From Cellulosimicrobium funkei (lineage in GTDB: Bacteria; Actinomycetota; Actinomycetes; Actinomycetales; Cellulomonadaceae), in NCBI RefSeq assembly GCF_001019615.1, contig NZ_JNBQ01000033.1, positions 1 to 41,989 on the forward strand: a stretch of DNA of 41,989 nucleotides. Direction: 5' to 3'. A model generated the notes under the pieces. That model was not told the origin of the DNA and made no database searches. It saw only the letters and a program-made list of their open reading frames with translations. The translations under genes and the position numbers were made by a program. Positions 8,610 through 17,393 of the stretch are shown here, piece after piece. Position 1 is the first letter of the stretch; every line of letters starts with the position of its first letter.

Positions 8610-11600
8610 TCAGGAGCAGGCCCGGGCGGCGTAGTCCGCCGTCCCGGAGAACGTCCTCCCCTCGGCGTCCGTCGCGGTCACCGTCACGCTGCCGGCGTCG
8701 ATCCCCACGGCACGCGACGCGAACGACTGGTAGGCGTTCGCACCCGGCGCCACGTCCGCGAACTCCTTCGACCCGTACGGGGTCTCGAGAGTGATCGCGA
8801 CCGGGACCGCGTCGTCGTTCGTCGCGCGGACCGCGACGAACACCTTGCCGGCCATGCAGCGCGTCTCCGCGGTGATGGTCACCGCGATCGGCTCGACCTC
8901 GTCGCCGACCACCCGAAAGTAGTCGAACGACGCGGGCGCGCCCGTGGCGGCCGACGCACCGAGAGCGAAGAGCCCGACCTGGGCGTCCGCCGCGGCCGTG
9001 TTCGTCACGCTCTGGTCGAACGTCGTCCACGTCTCGCCGTCGGCGCTGTACGCACCGGTGAACGTGTCACCGGAGCGGGACAGGCGCAGGTGCCAGACCG
9101 ACTCGGCGAGGCTCGCCGTCTGCGGCTGCGGGTTCTGGACCACGCCGCCGACCTCGCTGCGCAGCTCGATCCGGGCGTTCTTGGCCTGACCCGCCTGGTT
9201 GTCGACCACGTAGTCGAGCTTGACGTAGTTGTCGTCGTCGGCGTAGGCGATCAGACCGCCCTGCTGGTACTGGCGGTCGAACGCGGAGCCGTCGACCTTG
9301 GTCTCGACCGTCCACTCGTCGCCCGGCTGCTCCTGGAGCAGGATGTTCGGCACGTCCGTGTTGCCCGTCCCGTAGATGTCGGTCGGGGTCGTGTCGATCT
9401 GGAGCGAGCCGTCCGCCACGCGGTAGCCGGTCGGGTCCTCGCGGACGATCGACCAGCGGCACGCGTCGAGGGCGCTGCCGTCGAACTCGTCGTCCGGCCC
9501 GGGGGCGGACGCCGTGTCGTCGGGCGTGATGGAGAACCAGTCGAACTCGGCGTCGATCACCGGGGACGTGGTGTTGTTCCCCTTGAACGAGACGAGGCCG
9601 ATCTTCGCGTTCTCCAGGTCGGCGATCGACTTGGTCTCCGACATCGTCGTGAAGTCGACGCCGTCGGCCGAGTACGCCGCCTGGAGGTTCTCCCCGTTGC
9701 TGACGAACCGCACGAAGACCGTGTCGGGGTAGTCGGCGCCGAGGGCCGGGGAGTTGGACGCCGCGACCTCGTTCGGGGTGGCGTTCTCCTCACGGATGAA
9801 CTGGAAGATGCGCGCTGCCGGGTCGGCCGACTGCGAGCGGCCCTGGACGACCATCTTCGCGTAGTTGTCCTGGTCCTCCCAGATCACCAGACCGGCCTGC
9901 TGGTACTGCTGGCGAGCCGGCAGCGTGAGCTTGGCCGTGGCCGTGAACGGCCCGTCCGGCAGGTCCTGGAGCACCAGGTTCGGGGTCGCCTTGTTGTCGG
10001 TCCCGTAGAAGTCCGTCGCCGCGGTCGGGATGACCAGCTTCCCGTCGCGCACGACGAGGTCCTGGTTGCGGTTCTGGACGGTCCAGCGGTTCGTGTCCAC
10101 GTCAGCACCGAGGAAGTCGTCCGAACGGCCCGAGAAGCACATCCCCGGCCCGGTCTGCGGCGTCTTCACCGTCACCGTCTTGTACTCGGTCGTGTACGCG
10201 CCCTTGGCGTCCGTCGCGCGGACCTGGAGGCGGTACGTGCCCGGCTGGTCGTACGTGAACGTGAAGGTGTCGCCACCGTCGACGAACCCGTCACCGAGGC
10301 CGGCGTCCCACGCGAACGTGATCGCGTCGCCCTCGACGTCGCTCGCCTCGACCGTCGCGGTCACCTCGAGCGGCGCGTCGCCGCTCTCGGGCGTCACCGT
10401 GAACGTGTCGATCGAGGGCCGGACGTTGTCCGTCACGCCGCGCCCGTTGACGACCATCCAGTTGACGTTCGACTGGCCAGCCGTCTGGACGAAGTACAGC
10501 GTGCCGCTGCCCGACGGGACGTCGTGCAGCTCGGCGGTGACGTCGGTGTAGACCTGCCAGTCCCCCGTCGACGGGACGGTGACGCTGCCGATCTCCGGGC
10601 CCTCGGGGTCGTCCCACCGCAGCGAGATCGGACCGCCGCCGCCCGGCGAGGCCGCGCGCAGGGTGATGGAGTCGACGTTCGCGAGCGACACCGGGGAGTG
10701 CGCCCACCAGTCGTCGGGCTCGATGAAGCCGATGTTCAGGCCGCCGCCCGCGGTGTCACCCGTGGTCTCGGTCTGGACGCCGGGGTCGCCGGTGCTCGTC
10801 GACCCGGCGAGACGCCCGGTCGACGTGAAGAACTCCGACTGGACGAGCTTCGGCTGGAGGATCTGGAGGTCGTTGGCCGAGAGCGGCACGCCGACCTCGC
10901 CACCGTCGTCGGTGTACATCGCCTCGACCACCCAGAAGATGTTCGACTCGATGCCGTGGCCCTCGTCACGCGCCGTCTGGAGCGTGCCCTCGCAGCCCGA
11001 GAGCTCCTCCATGGGGTGAGCGTGCGAGTCGTGGCCGAGCGACGTGTACAGCGTGACGTTGTCGCACGTGACCTCCCCGTCCGGGTCGTCCACGGCGATC
11101 TCGTACTTCACCTGGTCGCCCCACTCGAAGAAGCCACCGTTCTCGGGGAACGTGATCGAGACGGTCGGGGCCTGGTTGCCCACGACGACCGACACGTTCG
11201 CCACGCCCACGGCGCCGTCCTCGTCGGTCGCGACGAGCTGGGCGGTGTAGCTGCCGTTCTCGGTGTACGTGTGCACCGGGTTGGCCTCCGTCGACGGCGC
11301 CGAGCCGTCGCCGAACGTCCACTGCAGCGTGATGGGGTCGCCTGCCGGGTGACGGGTGCCCTCGGACGAGAACTGCACCGTCAGCGGCGCGGCGCCGCTC
11401 GTCACGTCCGCGCTCGCGCGGGCGATCGGGGCGGGGTCGCCCTGGACGTAGTTGACCTTGTAGACGCCGCTCGAGTCGTTGTTGCCACCGAAGCCGGATC
11501 CCCAGTCGATGACGTACAGCGCGCCGTCGGGACCGAACTGGAAGTCCATCGGGCGGTCGAAGCCGGCCGACGGGTCGAAGATCTTCGGCATGACGCGGTT

Positions 11601-13595
11601 GATGTCGACGAGGTCGTCGCGCTTCTCGCCGTCGAGCTGGAACGAGTACATCTTGCCCTGGTTCCACTCGCCGAACAGGGCCTTGCCGTCCCAGTACTCA
11701 GGCCACTTGACGTCCGAGTCGAGGTCGGCGTCGTACTGGTAGACCGGGCCGCCCATGGGCGCCCCGCCGCCACCGATCTCCGGGAACTCGGGGTTCGTGG
11801 CGCCGGTGTACCAGACCTCCGCGGCGATGGCCGGAGGGAGCTGCTGGAGACCGGTGTTGTTGGGCGAGTTGTTGACGATGCCCGCGCCGCAGTCGAACGC
11901 CGCGCCGGACTGGCCCGTCGCGAAGTTGTAGTCGACGTAGTTGTTGTTCGAGCCCGTGCAGTACGGCCAGCCGTAGAAGCCGGCGTCGCTCACGACGTTC
12001 CACTCGACCGCCCCGCGCGGCCCGCGGGCCGGGTCGGCCGCGCCCGAGTCGGGACCGTAGTCACCGACGAGCACGTTGTTGGTGGCGGGGTCGATCCCGA
12101 TGCGGAACGGGTTGCGGAAGCCCATCGCGAAGATCTCCGGACGCGTCTTGTCCGTGCCCTCCGCGAAGAGGTTCCCCTCGGGGATCGAGTACGTGCCGTC
12201 GGCCTCCGGGTGGATCCGCAGGACCTTGCCCCGCAGGTCGTTCGTGTTGGCCGACGTGCGCTGCGCGTCGTAGTTCTGCCGGCCCGCGCGCTCGTCGATC
12301 GGCGTGAAGCCGGCCGACTCGAACGGGTTGGTGTTGTCACCGGTGGCGAGGACCAGGTTGCCCTCGACGTCGAACTCCATGTCGCCGCCCGCGTGGCAGC
12401 AGGTCTCGCGCTGCGTCGTGACCTTGAGGAGCGTCGACTCCGTCGCGAGCGAGATCGACTTCGACGCCGCGTCGTAGACGTAGCGCGAGAGCCGGTTGTG
12501 CGGCCCGTCCGCGCCCTCGTTCGAGGGCGACCAGTACAGGTACACCCAGCCGTTGTCCGCGAAGTCGGGGTCGAGGACGAGGCCCAGCAGGCCGTCCTCG
12601 TTCGCCTGCGTGACGGGGAGGGTCGCCGCGGTGGTGGTCTGGCTCGTCGCGGGGTCGATGACCCGCACGCGCCCGTCACGCTCCGCGTAGAACACGGTGC
12701 CGTCGGGCGCGATGTCCAGCGTCATCGGGTTCGCGGTGTTCTCGTCGAGCGGCACCATCTCGAAGCTGTCGGACTGCGTCGCGTTGCAGTCGGACGGCAC
12801 GACGCCCGCGGCGGTCTGGATGCCGCCGAGGAGGTGTTGGAGGAACTCCGGCTCCTGGAACGACTCGTCGGTGTGGCCACCACCGGTGTACCAGGACCGG
12901 CCGCCGTCGTAGACCTGGCACCAGGCCGTCGGGTGGTCGGCGCCCATGGCCCCCGAGCCCGCCGAGTACGACGTCTCGTCGAGGCTCGCGAGCACGTGCA
13001 CCGTGTCGCGCGGGTTGGTGCGGAAGTTGTACCACTCGTCGTAGCGGTCCCAGCGCGCGGGCAGGTGCGCCGTCGACTCGTGCGCGTGGTCCTCGACCTT
13101 GATGGTCGCGTCCTGGTTCTGGGGGTGAGCGCTGAAGTACGCGCCGACCAGCCCGCCGTACCAGGGCCAGTCGTACTCGGTGTCGGACGCCGCGTGGATG
13201 CCCGCGTACCCGCCCCCGTTCTGGATGTAGCGCTCGAACGCGGCCTGCTGGTCGTCGTTGAGGACGTCACCGGTCGTGGACAGCCACACGACGGCGTCGT
13301 ACTGCGCGAGGTTGGCGTCCGTGAACGCTCCCGCGTCCTCGGTCGCGGTGACCTCGAAGTTGTTCTCGTTGCCGAGCTGCTGGATCGCCGCGATGCCCGC
13401 GGGGATCGACCCGTGGCGGAAGCCACCGGTCTTGCTGAAGACGAGCACGTCGAACGGGACGGTGTCAGCGGCCGTGACGACGGGCGCCGCCGCGACGCCC
13501 GTGGGCACCGTTGCGGCCGTCGCCGACGTCGCCGCCGCCATGGTCAGGGGGAGTGCGACCGCTGCCGCGGCGGCCGCCGCGACCGTCCGCCTCAT
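8610..13595 (-). CDS. Giant secreted ThuA / PQQ-type sugar dehydrogenase / PKD / CBM6 / ConA-like protein
   Basis: This 1,661-residue exported protein starts with a signal peptide (residues 1 to 28, ending SATAA). Domains as read: ThuA-like (48 to 262, with FSKTGGFRHGSI and GGYAGIHAASDTEYDW), a six-bladed GSDH-type PQQ sugar dehydrogenase propeller (278 to 717, with EDGLLGLVLDPDF, MGFRNPFRIGIDP and DFQFGPDGALYVIDWG), PKD (721 to 806, WTFGDGS), an Ig-like segment (807 to 908), CBM6 (about 917 to 1056), a second PKD (1060 to 1143), two related ConA/DUF1349-like domains (1159 to 1356 and 1369 to 1563), and a final beta domain. There is no sortase motif or membrane anchor, so it is probably released or held by glycan binding. 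AGGAGG ten bases before the ATG fixes the start. It likely binds a polysaccharide and oxidises sugars outside the cell; cofactor and substrate are unproven. Confidence 0.88.
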   Translation of the reverse strand: MRRTVAAAAAAAVALPLTMAAATSATAATVPTGVAAAPVVTAADTVPFDVLVFSKTGGFRHGSIPAGIAAIQQLGNENNFEVTATEDAGAFTDANLAQYDAVVWLSTTGDVLNDDQQAAFERYIQNGGGYAGIHAASDTEYDWPWYGGLVGAYFSAHPQNQDATIKVEDHAHESTAHLPARWDRYDEWYNFRTNPRDTVHVLASLDETSYSAGSGAMGADHPTAWCQVYDGGRSWYTGGGHTDESFQEPEFLQHLLGGIQTAAGVVPSDCNATQSDSFEMVPLDENTANPMTLDIAPDGTVFYAERDGRVRVIDPATSQTTTAATLPVTQANEDGLLGLVLDPDFADNGWVYLYWSPSNEGADGPHNRLSRYVYDAASKSISLATESTLLKVTTQRETCCHAGGDMEFDVEGNLVLATGDNTNPFESAGFTPIDERAGRQNYDAQRTSANTNDLRGKVLRIHPEADGTYSIPEGNLFAEGTDKTRPEIFAMGFRNPFRIGIDPATNNVLVGDYGPDSGAADPARGPRGAVEWNVVSDAGFYGWPYCTGSNNNYVDYNFATGQSGAAFDCGAGIVNNSPNNTGLQQLPPAIAAEVWYTGATNPEFPEIGGGGAPMGGPVYQYDADLDSDVKWPEYWDGKALFGEWNQGKMYSFQLDGEKRDDLVDINRVMPKIFDPSAGFDRPMDFQFGPDGALYVIDWGSGFGGNNDSSGVYKVNYVQGDPAPIARASADVTSGAAPLTVQFSSEGTRHPAGDPITLQWTFGDGSAPSTEANPVHTYTENGSYTAQLVATDEDGAVGVANVSVVVGNQAPTVSITFPENGGFFEWGDQVKYEIAVDDPDGEVTCDNVTLYTSLGHDSHAHPMEELSGCEGTLQTARDEGHGIESNIFWVVEAMYTDDGGEVGVPLSANDLQILQPKLVQSEFFTSTGRLAGSTSTGDPGVQTETTGDTAGGGLNIGFIEPDDWWAHSPVSLANVDSITLRAASPGGGGPISLRWDDPEGPEIGSVTVPSTGDWQVYTDVTAELHDVPSGSGTLYFVQTAGQSNVNWMVVNGRGVTDNVRPSIDTFTVTPESGDAPLEVTATVEASDVEGDAITFAWDAGLGDGFVDGGDTFTFTYDQPGTYRLQVRATDAKGAYTTEYKTVTVKTPQTGPGMCFSGRSDDFLGADVDTNRWTVQNRNQDLVVRDGKLVIPTAATDFYGTDNKATPNLVLQDLPDGPFTATAKLTLPARQQYQQAGLVIWEDQDNYAKMVVQGRSQSADPAARIFQFIREENATPNEVAASNSPALGADYPDTVFVRFVSNGENLQAAYSADGVDFTTMSETKSIADLENAKIGLVSFKGNNTTSPVIDAEFDWFSITPDDTASAPGPDDEFDGSALDACRWSIVREDPTGYRVADGSLQIDTTPTDIYGTGNTDVPNILLQEQPGDEWTVETKVDGSAFDRQYQQGGLIAYADDDNYVKLDYVVDNQAGQAKNARIELRSEVGGVVQNPQPQTASLAESVWHLRLSRSGDTFTGAYSADGETWTTFDQSVTNTAAADAQVGLFALGASAATGAPASFDYFRVVGDEVEPIAVTITAETRCMAGKVFVAVRATNDDAVPVAITLETPYGSKEFADVAPGANAYQSFASRAVGIDAGSVTVTATDAEGRTFSGTADYAARACS

Positions 13596-13715
13596 GGCGA
13601 GCGATCCTCCTAGCACGTTTCTCACAAGGTCTCCTCGTCGAGATGGGGAATCAGTGCTGCGCTCCGCCGGGTGCCGCCATCGGCCGGCCGCCGTCCCGGG
13701 ATCTTCGACCGACAA

Positions 13716-13738
13716 TTTTGATTGCCCGTCGTACTAAA
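13716..13738. promoter_or_regulatory. Weak candidate copy of the shared operator upstream of the giant protein gene
   Basis: The plus-strand element beginning TTTTGATTGCCCGTCG matches the complement of the 19236 operator at 14 of 23 positions without gaps, including TTTTG, TTG and TCG. It lies 121 bp upstream of the giant protein's ATG. No convincing -35/-10 pair with the geometry of the other sites was found, so this could be a chance AT-rich match. Confidence 0.35.
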
Positions 13739-13830
13739 TGTGCGCCAACGTTGCGCGCCCATCCTCCTTTCCTCCGAGCCGGTTCCGGCCGGCCGTGCTG
13801 CGCTGCAACGGCCGACACCGTCGGTCCGGT

Positions 13831-13869
13831 GTCCGGGTCGACCCTCCGCCCCCACGGGCCGACCCGGAC
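13831..13869 (-). terminator. Hairpin terminator after oxidoreductase B
   Basis: GTCCGGGTCG (13831 to 13840) pairs with CGACCCGGAC (13860 to 13869), and after one mismatch three more G-C pairs extend the stem inward. It begins six bases beyond the stop codon of the second Gfo/Idh/MocA gene. It would separate that gene from the giant protein gene, which then needs its own promoter in 13596 to 13830. Confidence 0.65.
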
Positions 13870-13875
13870 TCGATA

Positions 13876-15048
13876 CTACGGCTGGACCCAACCTCCGGAC
13901 GCCGCGCTCCGCTCGACCGCGTCGAGCACGCGCTGCACCACGAGGCCGTCCGCGAAGGTCGGTGCCGGGTGCGTCCCGGCCGCGATCCCCTCCACGAGGT
14001 CGACCGCCTGGTGCGTGAACGCGTGCTCGTACCCGAGCCCGTGGCCCGCGGGCCACCAGTGCGCGACGTACGCGTGCTCCGGCTCCGTGACGACGATGCG
14101 CCGGAAGCCGGCGACGGCCGCGTCGTCCGCGGCGTCGAAGAAGTGCAGGACGTTCATGTCCTCGAAGTCGAACGCGACGGAGCCCTTCGAGCCGTTGATC
14201 TCGAGGCGGATCGCGTTCTTGCGGCCGTAGGCGAAGCGCGTGGCCTCGAACGTCCCGATGCCCCCGCCGGACAGCCGGGCGAGGAAGACCGCCGCGTCGT
14301 CCACCGTGACGGGGCCGCGCTCGGTGCCGCCCTGGCCGGACAGCCCGGCGAACTCCGTCGCGACCGGGCGCTCCTTCACGAAGGTCTCGAGGAGACCCGA
14401 GACGTCCGTGATGCGCTCGCCCGTGATGAACTGCGCGAGGTCGATGACGTGGGCGCCGATGTCGCCGAGGGCCCCGCTGCCGGCCTTCGACTTGTCGAGG
14501 CGCCACGACAGCGGCGCGTTCTCGTCCGCGATCCAGTCCTGGAGGTACTGCGCGCGGACGTGGCGCACGGTCCCGATGCGTCCGTCGGCGACGAGCTGGC
14601 GCGCGAGCTGGATGGCCGGGACGCGGCGGTAGGTGAAGCCCACCATCGCGACCTGGCCGCGTGCGGCCGCGGCCTCGGCGACCGCGACCATCTTCTCGGC
14701 CTCGGCGACCGTGTTGGCGAGCGGCTTCTCGCACAGCACGTGCTTGCCGGCCTCGAGCGCCGCGATCGCGATCTCGGCGTGCGTGTCGCCGGGCGTGCAC
14801 ACGTCGACGAGGTCGACGTCGTCCCGTGCGACGAGCGCCTGCCAGCTCGTCTCGGTGGACTCCCAGCCGAGCCGCTGGGCGGCGGCGGCCAGCGCCTCCG
14901 GGTTGCGGCCGCCGAGCACCCGCATGCGCGGGTCGAGGGGGAGGTCGAAGAACCGGGGGGCGGTCCGCCAGGCCTGCGAGTGCGCTGCCCCCATGAACGA
15001 GTACCCGACCATGCCGACGCCGAGCTGCGCGCCGTCGTTTCCTGCCAT
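13876..15048 (-). CDS. Gfo/Idh/MocA family NAD(P)-dependent oxidoreductase B
   Basis: The 390-residue cytoplasmic enzyme has an N-terminal Rossmann fold with GVGMVGYSFMGAAHS from residue 10, the EKP motif (LCEKPLANT, Lys108) and GDIGAHVIDLAQFITG in the substrate domain. AAGGAA precedes the ATG. It lies downstream of the importer B binding protein on the same strand, but a stable hairpin at 15091 to 15132 sits between them, so it may be made at a lower level or from its own promoter. It shares the family architecture of oxidoreductase A without being a close duplicate (no N-terminal extension, different active-site surroundings), so the two probably handle different sugars or different steps. 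Confidence 0.92.
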   Translation of the reverse strand: MAGNDGAQLGVGMVGYSFMGAAHSQAWRTAPRFFDLPLDPRMRVLGGRNPEALAAAAQRLGWESTETSWQALVARDDVDLVDVCTPGDTHAEIAIAALEAGKHVLCEKPLANTVAEAEKMVAVAEAAAARGQVAMVGFTYRRVPAIQLARQLVADGRIGTVRHVRAQYLQDWIADENAPLSWRLDKSKAGSGALGDIGAHVIDLAQFITGERITDVSGLLETFVKERPVATEFAGLSGQGGTERGPVTVDDAAVFLARLSGGGIGTFEATRFAYGRKNAIRLEINGSKGSVAFDFEDMNVLHFFDAADDAAVAGFRRIVVTEPEHAYVAHWWPAGHGLGYEHAFTHQAVDLVEGIAAGTHPAPTFADGLVVQRVLDAVERSAASGGWVQP

Positions 15049-15090
15049 GACGTTCCTTCCGTGCGCCTTCTTGTGCGCGTGACGTGAGCA

Positions 15091-15132
15091 CGTCCACGGT
15101 CCGGCCGGGTCCTCCCGGGCGGACCGTGGACG
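15091..15132 (-). terminator. Hairpin between binding protein B and oxidoreductase B
   Basis: CGTCCACGGTCCG (15091 to 15103) pairs perfectly with CGGACCGTGGACG (15120 to 15132), and the loop contains a further short CCGGG/CCCGG pairing. It starts about 50 bases after the stop of the binding-protein gene and ends 42 bases before the dehydrogenase ATG. It may be a full or partial terminator, or an mRNA-stabilising stem for the abundant binding protein message. Confidence 0.65.
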
Positions 15133-15182
15133 TGGTCCGCGTGCTTTCGTGCTGCGTGCTGACGACGGGCGTCAGCGGTCCG

Positions 15183-16250
15183 TCAGGACTGGAACGCCGT
15201 GGGCAGGTACTGGTCGACGTTGTCCTTCGTCACGACCGGCGCGAAGAGCTGGACGGTACGCGGCACGCCGGACGACGCGAGGTCGCTCATGTTCTTCTCG
15301 TGCGCGACGAGGCGGGCGAGCTTGATGCCGTCCGCAGCCTGGGTCGACGGGTAGACGACCGTCGCCTGGAGGACCGAGTCCTCGGCCTTGATGTGCTCCA
15401 TGACGTTCGCCGAGCCGGCGCCGCCGACCATGAAGAACTCGTCGCGGCCCGCGTTCTCGATCGCGGAGAGGACGCCGACGCCCTGGTCGTCGTCGTGGTT
15501 CCAGATCGCGTCGATCTGCGGCGCGGCCTGGAGCAGGTTGGCGGTCGCGGCCTCGCCGCCCTGGACGGTGAAGTCCGCGGCGACGCGGTTGTCGACGTCC
15601 AGGCCGCAGTCGCCCAGAGCGTCGGCGAAGCCCTGGCTGCGGTCCTGCGTCAACGGCAGCGAGTCGATGCCCGCGATCTCGGCGACGACGGCGTCGGGGT
15701 TGTCCCCGAGCTGCTCGCAGATGTACTGGCCCGCGCTCACGCCCATGCCGTAGTTGTCACCGAGGACGGTGGTACGGGCGGCGAACGGGCTGGAGAACTC
15801 GCGGTCGACGTTGATGACGGGGATCCCGGCGTCCATCGCCTTGGTCGCGACCTCGGTGAGCGCCGCGCCGTCGAACGGCAGGAGCACGATCGCGTCCACG
15901 CCGTCGTTGATGAAGCCCTCGATCTGGCTGATCTGGACGTTGACGTCGTTCGTGCCGTCGGCGACGCGGAGCTCGACGTCCTCGTACTCGGCGGCCTCGG
16001 CCTCGGCGGCGCTCGTGATGGCGCCCATCCAGCCGTGGTCGGCGGCGGGGGCCGAGAAGCCGATGACGATCGGGTCGCCGGGGGCGTCGTTGTCGGAGAC
16101 GGCCTCGTTCGCGCTCCCGCCACCGCCCCCGTCACCGGTCTCCTCGGTGGTCGGGGTGTTCGACGTGCAGGCCGCGGCGACCAGCGCGATCGAGGCGGCC
16201 GAGACCGTCGCGAGCGTGATGCGACGGCGAAGGGTGGTACGTGCGGACAT
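15183..16250 (-). CDS. Sugar ABC transporter substrate-binding lipoprotein (importer B)
   Basis: This 355-residue type I binding protein belongs to the ribose/galactose family. A lipoprotein signal is present (RRR start, hydrophobic core, lipobox VAAAC with Cys28), followed by a Thr/Glu/Gly linker. The mature part shows typical ribose-binding-protein features: IVIGFSAPAADHGWMGAI at its start, DAIVLLPFDGAAL, GIPVINVDREF and IDAIWNHDDDQGVGVLSAIENAG. GAAGGAG stands five to six bases before the ATG. It is the third gene of the importer B operon, 102 bp after the permease, and is followed by a hairpin. The ligand is unknown; the Asp/Asn/Arg pattern (VNVDRE, WNHDDD) suits a pyranose or polyol. Confidence 0.93.
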   Translation of the reverse strand: MSARTTLRRRITLATVSAASIALVAAACTSNTPTTEETGDGGGGGSANEAVSDNDAPGDPIVIGFSAPAADHGWMGAITSAAEAEAAEYEDVELRVADGTNDVNVQISQIEGFINDGVDAIVLLPFDGAALTEVATKAMDAGIPVINVDREFSSPFAARTTVLGDNYGMGVSAGQYICEQLGDNPDAVVAEIAGIDSLPLTQDRSQGFADALGDCGLDVDNRVAADFTVQGGEAATANLLQAAPQIDAIWNHDDDQGVGVLSAIENAGRDEFFMVGGAGSANVMEHIKAEDSVLQATVVYPSTQAADGIKLARLVAHEKNMSDLASSGVPRTVQLFAPVVTKDNVDQYLPTAFQS

Positions 16251-16352
16251 GGGATCTCCTTCGATGCTGTCCTGCTGGAGGAACTCTGCGGAACTGCGGG
16301 GGTGGGTGGTGTCGTGGGTGGTGTGCCAGGGACGACCGGGTGGCGCGACCGG

Positions 16353-17393
16353 CTAGGTCGTTCGTCGGGAGAGGCGCTGCTGGAGCAGGACCGCGCCGAC
16401 GATGATCGCGCCCTTGGCGATCTGCTGGACCGAGCTGTCGACGTTGTTGATGATGAAGACGTTCGTGAGCGTCGTGAAGATGAGCACACCCAGGACGGTG
16501 CCGACGATGGTTCCTCGGCCACCGACGAGGAGCGTGCCGCCGACGACGACCGCGGCGATCGCGTCGAGCTCGAGGAGCAGGCCGTTGGTCGACGCGCCGG
16601 CGCTCGTGCGGGCGAGGATCATGACCCCGGCGATACCGGCGGTCAGCCCCGAGAGCGCGTAGACGTACACGAGGTGCCGCTTGACCTTGATGCCCGCGAG
16701 GCGCGCGGCCTCGGGGTTGCCGCCGACCGCGACCGTCCGGCGGCCGAACGTCGTGCGGTTGAACAAGAACCAGCCGAGCACGGCGACCACCGCGAAGATC
16801 CACACGATCTTCGGGACGCCGAGGAGGTTGCCCCGGAAGATGTCGTTGAACGCCGCGACGTCGACGATCTGCGTGCGCTTCTGCGCGATGAGCTCGGCGA
16901 GGCCGCGTGCCGCGACGAGCATCGCGAGCGTCGCGATGAACGCCACGACCCTCCCGTAGGCGATGATCAGGCCGTTGAGGAGCCCGGCGCCGATGCCGAC
17001 CGCGAGCGCACAGATGACCATGACGACCCACCCGTACGACTGGGTCGCGAGCGTCGTCGCCCAGACGGAGGCGAGCCCGAGCACGGAACCGACCGACAGG
17101 TCGATGCCGCCCGTCGTGATGACGAACGTCATCCCGATGGCCACGACGCCGAGGACCGACCCCAGGCTGAGGATGGTCATGAGGTTGTTGACGCTCAGGA
17201 ACCTCTCGCCGCCCGTCGCGAAGCCCACGACGCACAGGAGGAGCAGCGCGACGACGAGGCCGATGTTCCGGCCCGCCGCCCCGGACAGGAACCCTGCCCG
17301 GCGACGCTCGCCCGCGGCCTTCTCGACCCGGGCCGACTCGTCGGCGTCCGGCTTGTTCGTCGGCATCGAGGCCGACACCTGCTGCTCGCTCAC
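16353..17393 (-). CDS. Sugar ABC transporter permease (importer B), RbsC/BPD_transp_2 family
   Basis: This 346-residue membrane permease has a charged cytoplasmic N-terminus of about 45 residues, then multiple hydrophobic helices. It carries the family mark TTGGIDLSVGSVLGLAS near residue 95 and VVVGGTLLVGGRGT near residue 290. It starts at GTG, overlapping the ATPase stop as GTGA, with GGAAG a few bases upstream. It is the only permease of importer B, so it presumably works as a homodimer, unlike importer A with its two permeases. Confidence 0.93.
   Translation of the reverse strand: MSEQQVSASMPTNKPDADESARVEKAAGERRRAGFLSGAAGRNIGLVVALLLLCVVGFATGGERFLSVNNLMTILSLGSVLGVVAIGMTFVITTGGIDLSVGSVLGLASVWATTLATQSYGWVVMVICALAVGIGAGLLNGLIIAYGRVVAFIATLAMLVAARGLAELIAQKRTQIVDVAAFNDIFRGNLLGVPKIVWIFAVVAVLGWFLFNRTTFGRRTVAVGGNPEAARLAGIKVKRHLVYVYALSGLTAGIAGVMILARTSAGASTNGLLLELDAIAAVVVGGTLLVGGRGTIVGTVLGVLIFTTLTNVFIINNVDSSVQQIAKGAIIVGAVLLQQRLSRRTT

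Noticed and set aside
7788-13613. A 1,941-codon open frame on the plus strand
   Set aside because: It is antisense to the giant secreted protein, has Arg/Val/Asp-rich low-complexity translation and no domain, and exists only because high GC suppresses stop codons.
13741-13756. GCGC-AACGTT-GCGC symmetry resembling a LacI-family operator
   Set aside because: The symmetry beyond AACGTT is off by one base and is made of self-complementary GCGC; no LacI-type gene is in the window.
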